Assembly: GCF_964355755.1 (NCBI RefSeq)
Contig: NC_092674.1
Span: 3,973,001 to 4,037,000, forward strand
Length of the DNA stretch: 64,000 nt
From: Antedon mediterranea
Taxonomy: Eukaryota; Echinodermata; Crinoidea; Comatulida; Antedonidae
Direction of reading: 5' to 3'
Under the pieces are notes generated by a model, which was not told the origin of the DNA, ran no database searches, and saw only the letters and a program-made list of their open reading frames with translations. Below are positions 21,236 through 35,000 of the stretch, piece after piece (the stretch's first letter is position 1; each line of letters begins with the position of its first letter). The translations under genes and the position numbers were made by a program.

Positions 21236-22930
21236 TTATCGTTTTTTCTTTTTCTTACTTTTCGGAACATCTTGACTACAGCTTCTCTTATTTGGGTTAG
21301 TTTTTGTTATCAGTTTAGAAGCTACATGGTGTAGATTTATGTCATTAAGATCTTTAATAATTTCTTTCGCACCATCAGCAAATACATTTCTTTTTTCAAG
21401 ATGCATGATTAAAGACCATTGATCTGTATACGCATTCTGCGGCACATCATACACACTTCCCACTCGTTTTGCCTCATCTTTTGAAAGTGCTTTCCCGAGT
21501 CCCATAAGTTTTTGTCGATAATCCGTGAATGACGTGATTTCGTCGTCCTTGTTTGCATCACTGAGTGATTTAACATCGTCTACTACCCCACGAGTATCTG
21601 TTACTTTGACCATGTCGATTAGTATTTTGTAGTCTGTACGCTTAAGTATACCAGTTTCTGTCAATGCACGGAACAAGCTTGGTACATCTTTGTATTCTTC
21701 TGGTTCTATCTTATCCTTGAACAGCAGTTTGAGCATGGTTATTTTATCTCTGTTTTGGTACCACTGTGATGTCTTTGATAACATGACATTAAACTCCTTA
21801 GATTCTAACTCTATAGGAAATGGAAATAAGAATGATGTTAGGCATAATTATGCGACCGATTAACTAATTGGAATAGGTTATGTGCAGTGATAACTTTAAA
21901 ACCTTTAAACCAAAAGCTATTTGTATTGGAGAAACAAATCCAATGCAAATATGTAGGCCTAGTCCTAAATGATTACGGTATATTAATTAATTATAAACGT
22001 TATTAAATTTACAGTTACCTTCTGATGGCACATCTCTTGTAAATGCGCTCTTATCTGCTAAAACAAATGAAAATGTTATCACTTTAAGCGAGGTATTTTA
22101 AAATTGTAAAAGAAACATAGGCTTAGAAATGTCAAGGCAGTAATAACATTTGACTGAATATAATGTAATATAAAACGTATGACTGTAATCATATAGCGTT
22201 TACCCTGTGCTGTTGTTGACGTCGATTGTGAATGTCCTCTAGTCTCTATAAGTGTTGATGGCAGATTAGCTGTAGTAGAAAGCACGTATAGGATCAATTT
22301 AAGATTAGCGTTGCAGAATCAAATTTGCATGAACTAAAGAAAAGATTATACTGCCTCTGGTAGAGACGTTAATTTTGAGCACATTTAGGTAAATATTGTT
22401 TTGTACGCACCTAGTTTTTTCTTTGCTGTTTCGTTTAGGTTACCTGCAAACCGTTTTATCTTCACTTCTGTAGAGTCTAATCGTTCCTGTTTCTCCAGGT
22501 GGAATACCAGATCCCAGATATTGTCTAAGCCTTTGTGACCTAGTTTGTAGAAAGCACGTAGTTTGCGCAGATCATCATCTCCAACTGCCATCAGGGCTTC
22601 ATACAATGCTTTTCGATAAGGTGAAAGTCCTTTTCCCTTTTTAGCATCTTTGGTGTAGTCTTTTATGACTTTTTTTGCTGACTGCAAATTTGTCACTTCG
22701 GCAATGTCTGATAGAAGGTTTATTTCGGTGTATTTTATGTCCCCCGATTCTTGGAGTTTATTAAATAAATCCAACCCGATATCTTTACGAGGAGATGTAT
22801 CTAACACTGAGAGGGGTAGGATATCATAAAGAAGAAATCTTAACAAGCGGAATTTATCACCGTCATATTGATCATTAAGATCTCTAAGAAATTCTGTAAA
22901 GCGATCTTCGTTTTCTTGTTCATCTCCCAT
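21236..22930 (-). CDS. Four-exon gene with two pairs of death-effector-like domains, 398 aa
   Basis: Exons are 22930-22411, 22269-22204, 22054-22019 and 21810-21236 (520+66+36+575 nt). All three introns are phase 1 with GT-AG ends, and the joined frame is open to TAA. Exon 1 encodes MGDEQENEDRFTEFLRDLND and a helical domain containing LFNKLQESGDIKYTEINLL. A second helical unit follows, with YRKALYEALMAVGDDDLRKL and WDLVFHLEKQ. Exons 2-3 encode a Ser/Thr-rich linker. Exon 4 repeats the arrangement: LFRALTETGILKRTDYKILI, then YRQKLMGLGKAL and WSLIMHLEKR, ending in a lysine-rich tail that may be a nuclear signal. The hydrophobic pattern fits the death-fold DED family of apoptosis adaptors. A DED protein without a caspase or other enzymatic part would act by assembly, but the specific role is unknown. 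The RxDL signature is not obvious. No orthologue is recognised. Confidence 0.78.
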
Positions 22931-24095
22931 TCTGTCGGATAGTAAAATAAAGTTATAAGTTGGCTATAAAAGTATCCGAGGGGTTTAGTCCTTATGGTGG
23001 TGCAATTTCTGATATAAAAACAACATTTACACCCAAGCTTTGACTAAATAATTAGCCAATAAAAGCGCTGTGTAGGCCTACAGGAATTATAGATAAAGTG
23101 TGCCGTAAATGTCACTTTGTTATCTGGTATTGGAAATGCCACACCTTATATTATGAATTATACAAAAGACGGTTGCATTTGGCCAACTATATGACACATT
23201 TTTTTTTAATTTAGGAAATATCTGTTACATTAGCATTTGTATTTATCCAATCATGGAGATGTATATCTCTATTATCCAATTGCTATAAAGATAGATACAA
23301 ATTTGTTTCAAATATTGTTGAGATATGTATTTAATTCAACTGGCTGTGCATAACAACGAACTTGGAGTTTATGTCATTGAAATATGGAACAGGCACATTA
23401 TTTCTTTATTAATTAGGCCCAGTATTATCCTCGGTTATAATGCTAAATTATCTTTTGTCGTTCGGGTACAAACTACAGTCTCTAAACTACTAGTTTTATT
23501 CATTTCTTACCTTATAGTTGTTTATCCAACACAACCAAAATGAAAAATGGCGCCCGTTAGCTATTTTTAATATGCCAGCCTACCTTACAACAATAGGTAC
23601 GTCAATATTATTTTTTCTTGGAAACTACAGCGTTATATTAATAACCCATCAAAGAGAATGAAACAACGACAATAGAACGTGTGCAGAATCGACGTTTCTC
23701 TGCCTATTTTGCCCATGGACGTTAATATTTGTTATGAGCTATTTAGTGTATATTATTTGATTGTTTTTTTTACTACTGTACTGTAACTAGTTGAACTGTA
23801 AATAAACTGAACACTAGGCATATTTATTACAACGAGATCTTTATCTATGGTTCATATAGGATTTCCTTCCTGAAAAAATCGTCAAATAAACTTGACAGAG
23901 GAAATAATGCATTATGGACAAGTTAAATGTTCTTATTTGATGCAGATTGTGGAGGCTCTTTTGAGAGATAAACCGCCACTTTCTCAAATAATTTTTATTC
24001 CAAATGCAGCAATGCCCCAACAACACCCTCCCCCTCCCCACCCACAATCCGATTGGTACATTGTCGTCATAACTATTCAGAATAATTACGGCAAT
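22931..24095. other. Upstream region of the DED-like gene, nothing else recognised
   Basis: The segment would contain the minus-strand gene's promoter and 5' UTR, but I see no firm TATA or initiator. ORFs at 23325-23543 and 23841-24206 are short, overlap on both strands and have no recognisable domain. Confidence 0.35.
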
Positions 24096-24099
24096 ACAT

Positions 24100-24385
24100 T
24101 GTACAGTCTTCTCGTTTGTCCTTCGTGTTGTTCGTTTTTTCTGTTAATACTATGTTCGAATTATACTTCCTTTTTCCTATCTTTTCTTCTGAGAGGGCCA
24201 ATTTAATTTTATTTATTTAATTTTTTATTCTAAATTTTGTTTGTGCTTTATTTTATCTTTATAAATTATATTTATTTAAATTTAATTTTATTGTTACATG
24301 TTTATGTCTTGTCATGATGTATTTCTGTGAGGGTCCCTAATGATCAGCTTCGGCTGGATGGAAATAAATAAATAAATAAATAAAT
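24100..24385 (+). mobile_element. 3' end of a LINE, AAAT tail
   Basis: The stretch ends GAGGGTCCCTAATGATCAGC, then GGCTGGATGG and four to five AAAT repeats. The same region, including the T-rich upstream part, recurs inverted at 38985-39235. It is a 5'-truncated non-LTR element. The GGGTCCCTAATGATC end is also the tail of the SINE at 48725-48925. Confidence 0.75.
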
Positions 24386-24698
24386 ACTTTTGTTATTTAA
24401 TTACTGTACTGTTCCTGGCCAACCCTTCTCAAGTTTTTGCTCTTTTTCGCCCGGCCCTCTTAATTTTCTGTACATAAAGTAAGTGATTTAATTACTCTTT
24501 TTAAGAAAAGAGAAAAAATAAAAATAATTTGAATGAATAAACAAAAGCAACTTGAATCATAGAATAAATAATTTATAGAACAAACAACATAGGTCTATAT
24601 CAAATAAAACATACAGTAAATATAGGAATTGTACATAAAACGTTATTCATTAAATAATATTTATTTTCACAACATGAATATAATGTCAGTTTAACTAA

Positions 24699-24859
24699 AG
24701 CCTTGTCTACACTATCAAACTTTATGTGACAAAAAAATGTGATGTGCCCATATATGGACATGATGATGTCATATCACTACCATATTTGGGTATATCAGTA
24801 CCATACTTGGGCACATCACACTTTTTTGTCACATAAAGTTTGATAGTGTAGACAATGCT
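24699..24859. mobile_element. Palindromic MITE copy with TAA duplication
   Basis: Nearly full length. TAA at 24696-24698 and 24860-24862. The ends are AGCCTTGTCTACACTATC and its complement. The interior has the CCCATATATGGACATGATG centre and two TATCA-TACCATA-TTGGG subrepeats. Upstream of the ACADVL 3' end. Confidence 0.88.
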
Positions 24860-25051
24860 TAACACTATCTTAACATTATACAATTCATGAGGACGTTTCT
24901 AGGTGATTCCCGGAAAGGAACTCATCTGGCAAGGGCCATCATTCACAATCCTTATTCGAAATTAATGTACAGTATAGCTAAACATTGCATTGCATCCTGT
25001 TGCACGGATATAACGAAACACAAACTATTAAAAGGAAAGATATTATTCTAA

Positions 25052-25209
25052 ACTTTGGTTATCACGTGGACGTGACGACGTAGGCGTAACGCAAGCAATT
25101 CGACCAATCACGGCGGCGCGATGGATCATCGGAATTGTCGCTTGTGATTTGTTCAACTCACTTGCGTTGCGCCCATATCGTTGAGTTGCGTCCTAGTGGG
25201 AACTAATCT
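25052..25209. mobile_element. Second Harbinger-type MITE family, TAA duplication
   Basis: Bounded by TAA at 25049-25051 and 25210-25212. The left end ACTTTGGTTATCACG and right end CGTCCTAGTGGGAACTAATCT form degenerate inverted repeats. Inside are CGTAACGCAAGC, GACCAATCACG and CACTTGCGTTGCG, as in the copy at 47373-47551. Confidence 0.75.
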
Positions 25210-25212
25210 TAA

Positions 25213-25465
25213 CCTAGTCTACACCAAGCAAACGTTAGGTTACTAGACAAACTGGAAAAGTTGGTAGAACTTTGGCATTGCAGCGTTGTGATAAACTTGC
25301 TAAAGTTTGTGAATTCAGAAAATTAAATGAGACATGGTAGTCATGTTATCCAGGAGGAGAGGGACTACATGACAGCTTCCAGTGTAGACTGGCATCATAC
25401 ACTTCTCCAAACGTTTGCAAACACGGAGTTTGTAAACAAATGTTTGCTAGTGTAAACTAGTAGTT
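25213..25465. mobile_element. Inverted-repeat element, unclassified
   Basis: The left end CTAGTCTACACCAAGCAAAC and right end GTTTGCTAGTGTAAACTAG are imperfect inverted repeats about 250 bp apart, with no coding sequence. It lies directly against the preceding MITE, sharing its flank. The superfamily is unclear. Confidence 0.55.
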
Positions 25466-26038
25466 CGGTGAATCTTTTACCCATGGCTTAAATCATGGAG
25501 CTAATAGCCCCCATGCTTAACTTTTTCTAAATAATATTAGTGCTCATTCATACCAAGGCTTAAATAATGGAATCCTAAATACCATAAATTATCAATTCTG
25601 GTCATGCAACTATTTTTAGTAAGTTCCTGTTAAGAACGTCAAAGGTACTTGTCAGAGTAAACAACATGAGTAGACTATGTCAATAGATTACTTTAGCAAT
25701 CTGTCAACACTTTAGTATAGGATGACCTTTAGATTATTAATTACTGTAAATATTTGATAGTATAGTATATTTTTACTTTATGTTAACTAATGTATTACTG
25801 TATAGACTGACAAATAAAGAAACAAAAACATAATAAATGTGAAAGAGGTCCAATAAATAGCTTAAAAATAATTTGATTTAGAAAAATAATATAAACTAAA
25901 AATATGAAACTGATAAAGAACAGATAATACATTCAATTAGTTCAATATTTACTAAATATCTTCTTCAATTGTCTATTATTCATATTATTATTACACTGCA
26001 CAATATTATTGATATTCAATGATAGTCTGTTTCAATTT
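25466..26038. other. 3' flank of ACADVL
   Basis: AT-rich sequence without a recognised gene. The minus-strand ACADVL transcript must end here, but I see no unambiguous polyadenylation signal. Confidence 0.35.
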
Positions 26039-29000
26039 TTAGAATCCAACAGGATGGCGCTGTACGACAGAGCCTCGTTCGATAACGCTCTTTGACGCAT
26101 CTTTCAATGATTCAATGTTTTCTTTTTCTGTAGAAGACTTCAAGTAGGCAAGGTTTTTGGTGATGCGTGTAGAAGCCTCGTTTACAAACACTTTGCAGAG
26201 CTTCGCTTCGTAGTCAGCTCCTTCGATACCATCGCTTAGAGACTTTGAAGACCTGTAATGAAGATTAAAGTCACCATTAATTCAGGTTAAGAAAGAGAAT
26301 CAGTTGTTGCATATTATAAAAACATAAAGAGAAACAACTATAGCATAGCTGCGGTTGCGCCCTGAAACTGCTGGTTTACAAAGTCTTTCAGAAGAAAGAA
26401 TTCTGGGCCTCGATTCTAACCTAGCCGTCAGCGCAAGCTCGGTGGTCTAGAGGTCGTGAATTATAGAGCAAACTTTTGGCTGAATTTTACTAGTATTGTG
26501 TAATAATGTGTGTGTATTCTATATTATAATTTTGTGTTTATATTTTATATTATCTGTTTTTTATCGTACTAATATTTGCCGATCTTTAAGAAGAATTTCT
26601 ATTGTTATTTTATGATAACGATTCAGTATTTAGCTTAAGAATAACAAAATAAATGTCCCACAGTGATCTGCATCAGACTTACTTGGAAAGAGTAGCAACC
26701 ATGCCATAGATATCGATTGTTGCTTCTGCCAACCGCCACAGAAGAAACTGTTGGTCAACGATTTTCTTGCCATGTTTTATCAGAAGATCTTCAACCGAGA
26801 AGCCAAAGTCTTCAATGGCTTTAGCAGTTTTGCCGGCAGAGTCCTTCATGCTTGGGTGAACATACTGGTCAAGTGAGGGTGCTGAACTAACGCCAACCAT
26901 TCTGAAAAAAAAAATGTCTTGTTTTTACTGGATATAACCAATCTATATTTTTGTTTAATTTGTGATTGTTTTTCTGTAAATTAATATTTTATCATGATGT
27001 GTAATTGTCATCGTAAAAAATAAATGTACCTTTTGGCTCTTTTGTTGACAATGTCCATAATCGTTCCAAAGTTACCTCCAGGGTTCTTAAATGCCTTTTG
27101 TAGTTCTTTCAAATGTTTGCCAGCATTCTGAAAGAAAAAATGTAATCACATAAAAGAATGTACAGTATACCATATCAGAATAGAATACATATAGGTGGAA
27201 AACTGAACTAAACTGAATTTAATTCAACTTACCTGAAGACCAGTTAGTGAAATGAATAACCGCAAAATATCATTGGTTCCTTCAAAGATACGGAATATCC
27301 TCAAATCACGCATCACACGCTCTAGACCACTGTCCTGCAAATTTAAAAAAGTAGATTCATTGTAAATATCGGGACTGGAATAGAACTAGAATTGTATTTT
27401 CACTTCTAAAATATGGTTTAAAAGTAAAGGTTTTGGCAGTGTTTGGTAGTGGAGCAGCTTGGTGGTTAATGTGCTTGCCGTTCAAATTCAAGGTTCAGGT
27501 TACAATCCTGACCAGTGCCATGGTTGTAACTCACAACTCCAGTGACTTGCTAAGCCTCCAATGAGACTGACTATAAAAATTAAATACAAGATACAAGAAA
27601 CTTTATTTGTCTTCGTAAAAAACAGCAAATCCGATTAAAAGATACATATATAAACAGGCTAAAAATGACAAAAAATATAAAAGCTTGTGCGTGTGACTTA
27701 CCCTCATGTACCCCATTCCACCAGAAATCTGAATAGCCTCATCTGCAACAAACCATGCTGCTTCCTGACAATCAAAACATATACATTTGTTTATTACATC
27801 AGTACTCAAGCACTGCGATACAAAACAATACTATACATTTGAGGTGTGCTAAATACACAGCAAAGGCTTCTTAATGGAATAATGACTTTCTCATGTGGGC
27901 ATAAGCTCACCCAGTCAAACACTACAACCCAAGACATGGATCATTTAATATGAAACCCATATTTGGAAGTGGGCTTATAATAAGCCAGAGTGGGCTTCTA
28001 ACCAAGTCAGTACAATAACATAATTATTTTACTTACAGAAGCATATATTTTACTGATGGCAGCCTCGATTTGGAACTCTGTTGATCCAGCATCCATGTTA
28101 GCACATAGCATGTATGCCATACATTCACTGACGTACTGTTGCATTGCCATGCGGGCCAGCTTCTCCTGGATAACACCATACTTGTGGATGTAATCTCCAA
28201 ACTGCTGCCTATTGGCTGCATGATCAACCTATATAATAAACAAGGAAGACGGGTAAGCTCTCTCTACACTATTAAACTAGTATGACAAAAAAGTGTGATG
28301 AGCCCAAATATGGTCGTGATATTCCTAAGTATGGTAGTGATATGACATCGTCGTGTTTATATATGGGCACATCTCATTTTTATAAAATGTTTGATAGTGT
28401 AGATAAGGCTTTAATGATTTGAAGCGGATTTATGATAGCATGGTTTTGTTCTCAACATTCATGGTACAGTAGTTGATAAATATTATGGATTTTTAACCTG
28501 GTTCACTACTAAAACCAAAACAGCACCGTGCTTGGGTTGAAAGCAGAGTGAAGATTCATTACTGTCTTTATGTTATCAATGAGATGCATTATAATTCTAA
28601 AAATTAAATGAAAGTTTGTCAACAAAGAGGTCAGCAGGCTGCAGCTATGTCATAATGAAGATTATACAAAATGATAAGGTAAGTTATATCATAGATATAT
28701 TATAGTGAACAATATCTCTATGGTTATATTAAATATGCAACTGTTGATTGTTTATAGATTCAACTAAATTAATGTGAAAGAATGAAATGAGAGATAATTT
28801 GTTCAAACCTACCAAATAAACAAACATGCAAAGATTATAAAGAATTTAGCTGAAGAAAAGAAACTATTTACTATTAAGAACAGAATAATAATTTTGTATG
28901 AATAATATTATATAACATAGTTATTAAATGCATATTTAGTAAGCACATAAATATTTTTTTTTTAACATTAGTTCATTAAAGAATATTATATCAATTTTTG

Positions 29001-32000
29001 TGTGAATATTTTAAAACAAATAGATCAAATATACATATTTGTCACTGATTTTAAAAAATAATGTTACGTACATATAAGGTCATAGGTCATTAAAAGGTCA
29101 AAGTATATAAACTTACAGCTTTCTTGATCAGTCCCTTCATAGTACCAGACAATGCAGCCCCCATTCCAAAACGTCCATTGTTTAAAATATTCATCGCAAC
29201 TTTGAAACCACCTCCGACCTCTAAAATAGGGGTAATAAATATTTTGTGACCTTTGACATTCTAGGATTATGAAAATGGCTATATTTTTTTAAGAACTCAA
29301 GGAAATAAATGTGTTTACCTCCAAGGATGTTTTCAACAGGAATTTTGACGTCCTCAAAGTAGACTTCAGCAGTGTTCGAGCACTTAATGCCCATCTTATT
29401 TTCAGGTGGACCACTTGAGACACCACCAAAACCCCTCTCAACAACAAAGGCAGTGATCTTATCTGTTGTATTACCATCAGCATCTGTGACTGGTGTCTGT
29501 GCGAACACAGTGAAGATTTCGGCAATTCCGCCATTGCTAATCCTGTAACATTCAATAACAAACATTTTCATAACCAGTCAGTCAATCAGTATCTAAAGCT
29601 CTGTCTACGCTATCAAACTTTATGTGACAAAAAAATGTGATGTGCCCATATACTGTATGGACATGATGAGGTCACATCACTACCATATTTAGGCATATCA
29701 CTACCATGTTTGGGCACATCACACCTTTTTTTTTTAAAGCGTAGCTTAATATTACTCATCCCTCACTCTATTTGTGCAATACCCAGTCAATAATAGGAAC
29801 TTTTCTTTCTTATTTTCTATCTTTAACTTTGCAACTCTTTGATAAGGTTCAACCTTAATCTGATTGGTTGCATAGATATATAAATTTGCATAATAATGAG
29901 CAATAACCTTACCAGATCTTACTTCCATTGAGGATGTAGTGTTTTCCGTCTTTAGAAAGAACAGCTTTTGAGCGAATAGACTAAACAAAAAGGAAAAACA
30001 ATTTTTTATTTGAAAATTGTTGGAAAGCATCCCCTACATATTGAATACTAGGGGAAGATCACATTCCTGTGACATGTGTTTTTAGATGTGTGCAAAAATA
30101 TGTAAACGCTTTCTCTCATTAGAATTAAAACATTCAGTTTGTGAAATGTGATGTGCTCATATATGGACACAATGATGTCATATCAGTACCATCTTTGAGC
30201 ACTTTTTTGTCAAACTAGTTTGATAGTGTGGACAGAGCAAAGGCTTGTAGCATACTTACACTAGCATCTGATCCACTTGAGGGTTCTGTGAGACAGAAAG
30301 CTGCCAGGGTTTTTCCTACTGCTAGCTTTGGCAGGTACTTAGCTTTCTGTTCAGGGGTACCAAATAGCAGGATTCCCTTGAAGCCAATAGACTGGTGAGC
30401 TCCAAGTGCAATTCCAATACCAAGGTCGTACTCTCCAACAATTTCAACAATTCTAGCATACTAATAAAAAAGGAAATTACAACATTATTAATAAAGTAGT
30501 AGGTACACCACAATGAAGATGGTTGTAGCATAACAAAAAAAAAACTTTGAATCCATATGTAAAGCTCTGTCTACACTATCAAACTTTATGTGACAACAAA
30601 AAAATGTGATGTGCCCATATATGGACATGATGATGTCATATCACCACCATAGTGGGCACATCACGCTTTTTTTGTCAAACTAGTTTGATAGTGTAGACAG
30701 AGCTTTTCTTTTGGAAACACAAAACCTAACCTACTAATGTTTATTCGCCATGCAAACCTTATACCCTTAAACAATATTGACATTATTATAGCCTTTCAAG
30801 TGGTGTTATTAAAGATGGTGGTGGTATTGTGTAGCGACACAATCAATAAGAGTGAAGCAACCTGTATTCATAAACCAACCATGGTATACTTTGCTTGGCA
30901 ATCGGGCAAACAAATTGACCTTTGACATAGTTGAATGGATACATACCTGTGTGTTACTCAGCCCTAATCCATTGTGTTCTGTTGAAACCTGAAGTCCAAA
31001 CGCTCCCATCTCTTTCAAACCTTCAAATGTGTGATCCTCAATTGCTGCCATGCTGTCATTCTTATCTGCATTGTTTACTTCCTACAATATAGAATAATGA
31101 GTCAATTGACCTATGACCTATGCTGATTGATGGGATATCAGTCATAGACTTAAGCTCTGTCTACACTATCAAACTTTATGTGGAAAAAAAGTGATGTGCC
31201 CATAATATGACATCATATCACTACCATATTTAAGCATATCACTACCATATTTGGCACATCACACATAGTTTGATAGTGTGGACAGAGCTTTAGAAACTAC
31301 CACAACCTGTGTCAAGGACTGGAGGCAAGCAATTGAGCGTGCCCCAACATGCCCATATTGAATTACACCTGTAACATGACCTAACTTGTTCCTAGTCGTC
31401 ACAAATCAAAAGTTCCTTAATATAGCAAGAGTCAGTTTAATGTTTGGATAATTTTTTGTCTGTACTAATGTTTGTTCATTTTTTTGTTAGGGTTACATGT
31501 TTAAATGTTTAAAGCACTTGTGCTTATTTTGTATCCCATTCCATTATCATATACTTTTATTGTATTTGTATATGTTTTTATTTTGATTATGGAATAAAAA
31601 TGTTGAATGTCTAGATCAATATGGGGATAAAAATGATACACAACATTACTACATTAGCAGAGGTTTTGTGGCGTACATTTATAGTAGAAAATTAGAGTAT
31701 TATGAGGAAATAAACTGCATTTATTCAATAATAAATTTACCTCAAAAAATTTAGTTACAGGATCTATATACATTTCAAGCGCTTCTGTTTGTTCAGGTGA
31801 CAATGCTGTGAAATGAAAATGATTTTATGAAAAGGAAACAATTTCAAATGATAAAAACAAGAAATCTTTTAAGCCTTGTCTACACTATCAAACTTTATGT
31901 GATGTGCCCATATATGGACATGATGATGTCATATCACTACCATAATTGGGCATATCACTACCACAATTGGGCATATCACTACCATATTTGGGCACATCAC

Positions 32001-35000
32001 ACTTTGTCAAACTAGTTTGATAGTGTAGACATAGCTTTACCTTAATGAAATGCAATGAACAATATCAATTTTTATATTGTATTTTATATTGTAAAGATAT
32101 TGATTAAAGATCTAGTAAAAAATACTTACAGTTTGGAAAAGGGAAAACCTGTTCCGGGTTTATCTGTCCACAAAACAAACCCATGGCAAATGATCGGGAT
32201 GCCTACAAAGATAGAATATATTATTAATACAAACAACTAATAATTATTTAAAAATTTGTAATAAAATATGAAAATCATTAGATGGCTAGGCCTAAAGAAC
32301 GTCCATGAGAGGGCATCCACAACGACTTACTTAAGCACTGCATTGTTATGTTACTCTTTTTTTTATCATAATTTACCATAAAACGTACATTAATTTAAGA
32401 CGAGGAATGACCTGGTTTAATGTTGTAATATTTTTAATATTCATTATTTTTACAAAACGTCAATAATTGTAGGGAATGGGTCTTTAAGGTTGATTTCCAC
32501 TTCTCTTGAACACAACACAACGCAAGTCAGTTACCAATCACAAGCAACCGTTAGGATAACCTATTGTGTCATGATTGGTCAAATAGATTACGATGGGCCA
32601 AGTTTTATTTTTACCTTTTGTGTTTTTACATCTTGTGTTTCTGTTTCTACAGCTGTTGCCTTGCTACGATTTTGTTGGGTACTTGCCAATAACGACCTAA
32701 ATAAGGAAAAAAAAATACGAATTTAAATTTAGCCATGTAAATGTTAAGGAAGTAAAAATTACATTGACTTAGTAGTAGTAGTAACACCTTTAGGATTGAA
32801 AGGCAAGGTGTGTTTTAATTTGCATATTTTTGTAATAAGGAAGGAATGGTTTCATATTCCTACAGTATTTAGGACATACCCTACTTACAACTGGATATTA
32901 AATTAGATAAATAAACATTCCTTAAACTATCAGTATCAAGGTAAATATAACATTTCTAAAGTGATTTGACAAAATCACAAACTTATGTAACTTTTTTTTA
33001 ATGATTGTTGCATCCAGTTTTTTTTTTCATCGGTTTTTGTTTACTTTTCTTTTTTAGTTTTTTTTTTTAGTTGGTAATATAACATAACAGACACATTTTT
33101 ACATTAAAACATTTTTTTTTTTCAATTTCCTACGCATCCAACAGCGAGCAAAAACTCGCCAATTACAGGATGGACAAACTATTTTATAATTTACCTTGCG
33201 TATAATTCTCATTTGAGGCTTAGAGAGTGGAGTTCAAAGAGTCATGAGTTACAACTCTGGAACTAGGTCAGGATTGAACCCTAGACCTAGGGATTGAAAG
33301 GCAGGCATGTTAACCACCAAGTTACAGCTCCACTCCATACTTTTGTATGCAATTATGGAATACAGTATTATTATTACTAATACTGTACCAGTATTTCTTA
33401 AGCAACTTATACTGGTCGCAGCATATATTATTTAATACCTTTACAACTACTACTGTAGGTGTACATACTGGTAGGCCAAAGCAACAATTGATAACAAATA
33501 ATGTAATCATCAGTGAATCAGTATTGTAGCAGGTACAACTTTATCTGTATATTTCAGCAAATTTATGCATTTTATGGATAATGGGAAGGTTTGCTTTACC
33601 TCTCTATGGTTTTAATAATAATAAATAGTAAAATTATTATTTATTTATTTAATCTTTCTTTATTCTGAAATACACTTTCAATACAATGTACTGATTTCCA
33701 AAGTGGTTCAGTTCTTAACTACATAAATGTAAACAAAATACAGAATTAATGTTCTTTGCCTGATTTGTTTATATATAAAAGTATCTCTTCGGAGATCCCG
33801 CCTCGTGAATAAAAATACTGTAAGATGAGGGCGTATCAATTTGATCTCTGGTGCGCGTGCGTACAACTGAGGACTAGTGCTGTTCCGCCGTACCACGCCG
33901 AGAATGTTAAAGAGTCGCTATCCAATCGAGTTCGAACAATACCATGAAAGCCCCAGTGGTCTAATGGTTAGGACATCTGCATATCAAGCAGGCGGTCCGA
34001 GTTTGAGTATTGGTTGGGGCGACTTTTTCTCATTCTCACAGATTTCCTCATCTTTATCGTTTCAAATTAATTAATTAAATTTCAGTATATCACCGGGCGG
34101 TTTAGAATTAATGTTCTTTGCCTGATTTGTAAACAAAATACAGTATAAATGGACAAAAGTAAATATAAAATTAAACCTAAAATTATCAAAATCAAATTAA
34201 CACAATTAAAGTAAGCACATTTAAAGGTAAAAACAGAAATAATTGAGATTTTTAAACAAGATAAAAGAAGTTTTAATCATTGAGCATTAATTAATTGAGA
34301 TTTAGTTTTGAATTAAAACTAAAGTTTTGAAATTTGTGATTTGAAAGATACTGTCATATAATCATAAAGCTCATTTTTTATTCATTTTTAATAAAAAGAT
34401 CGTTCAATTTAAATGAAAAAAAAATTCATTTAAATTGTGTAGTGCAATTTAAAAACTTAAAATTGCAGAAAGATCGTTCAATTTAAATGAAAAAAAAATC
34501 ATTTAAATTGTGTAGTGCAATTTAGAACAGTGAATGTATTGATAAATCCAATAAATTATGTAAAACCTGTTTTAATGTAAAAATAATCATATTTATAGAT
34601 AAACTGCAGGTAATATTCTTAAAAGGATTCAAAGAAGAGAGGAGCAAATCCTTGCACATTTAAAGAATGAAAAAATGTGGAAATCGTGCATAATATAATA
34701 ATGAAATAATTCCTCAACAATAATTATCCTCCAATCATAGAATCCTACTAGACTACTAGGCCTAGGGTAGGTAGGCTAGGCAAGTTGAAGTTTAGTTAGT
34801 ATAAAATTCTTTTTTTTTTTAAATTTAATAATATTATTTGTTAAATTTAATTAGGCCTAGGCCTAACTAGGTTAGGCCATGGCTAGAGAAGGTGACAGTC
34901 CAACTGTACCCGGCGGTGGTTTCCGGGGGATATTCTAGCGTCTTCCTCGGTCCAGTCAAGGTAACCAGGTCAGCACACAAGGTCTAACCCCCGGGCTGGA

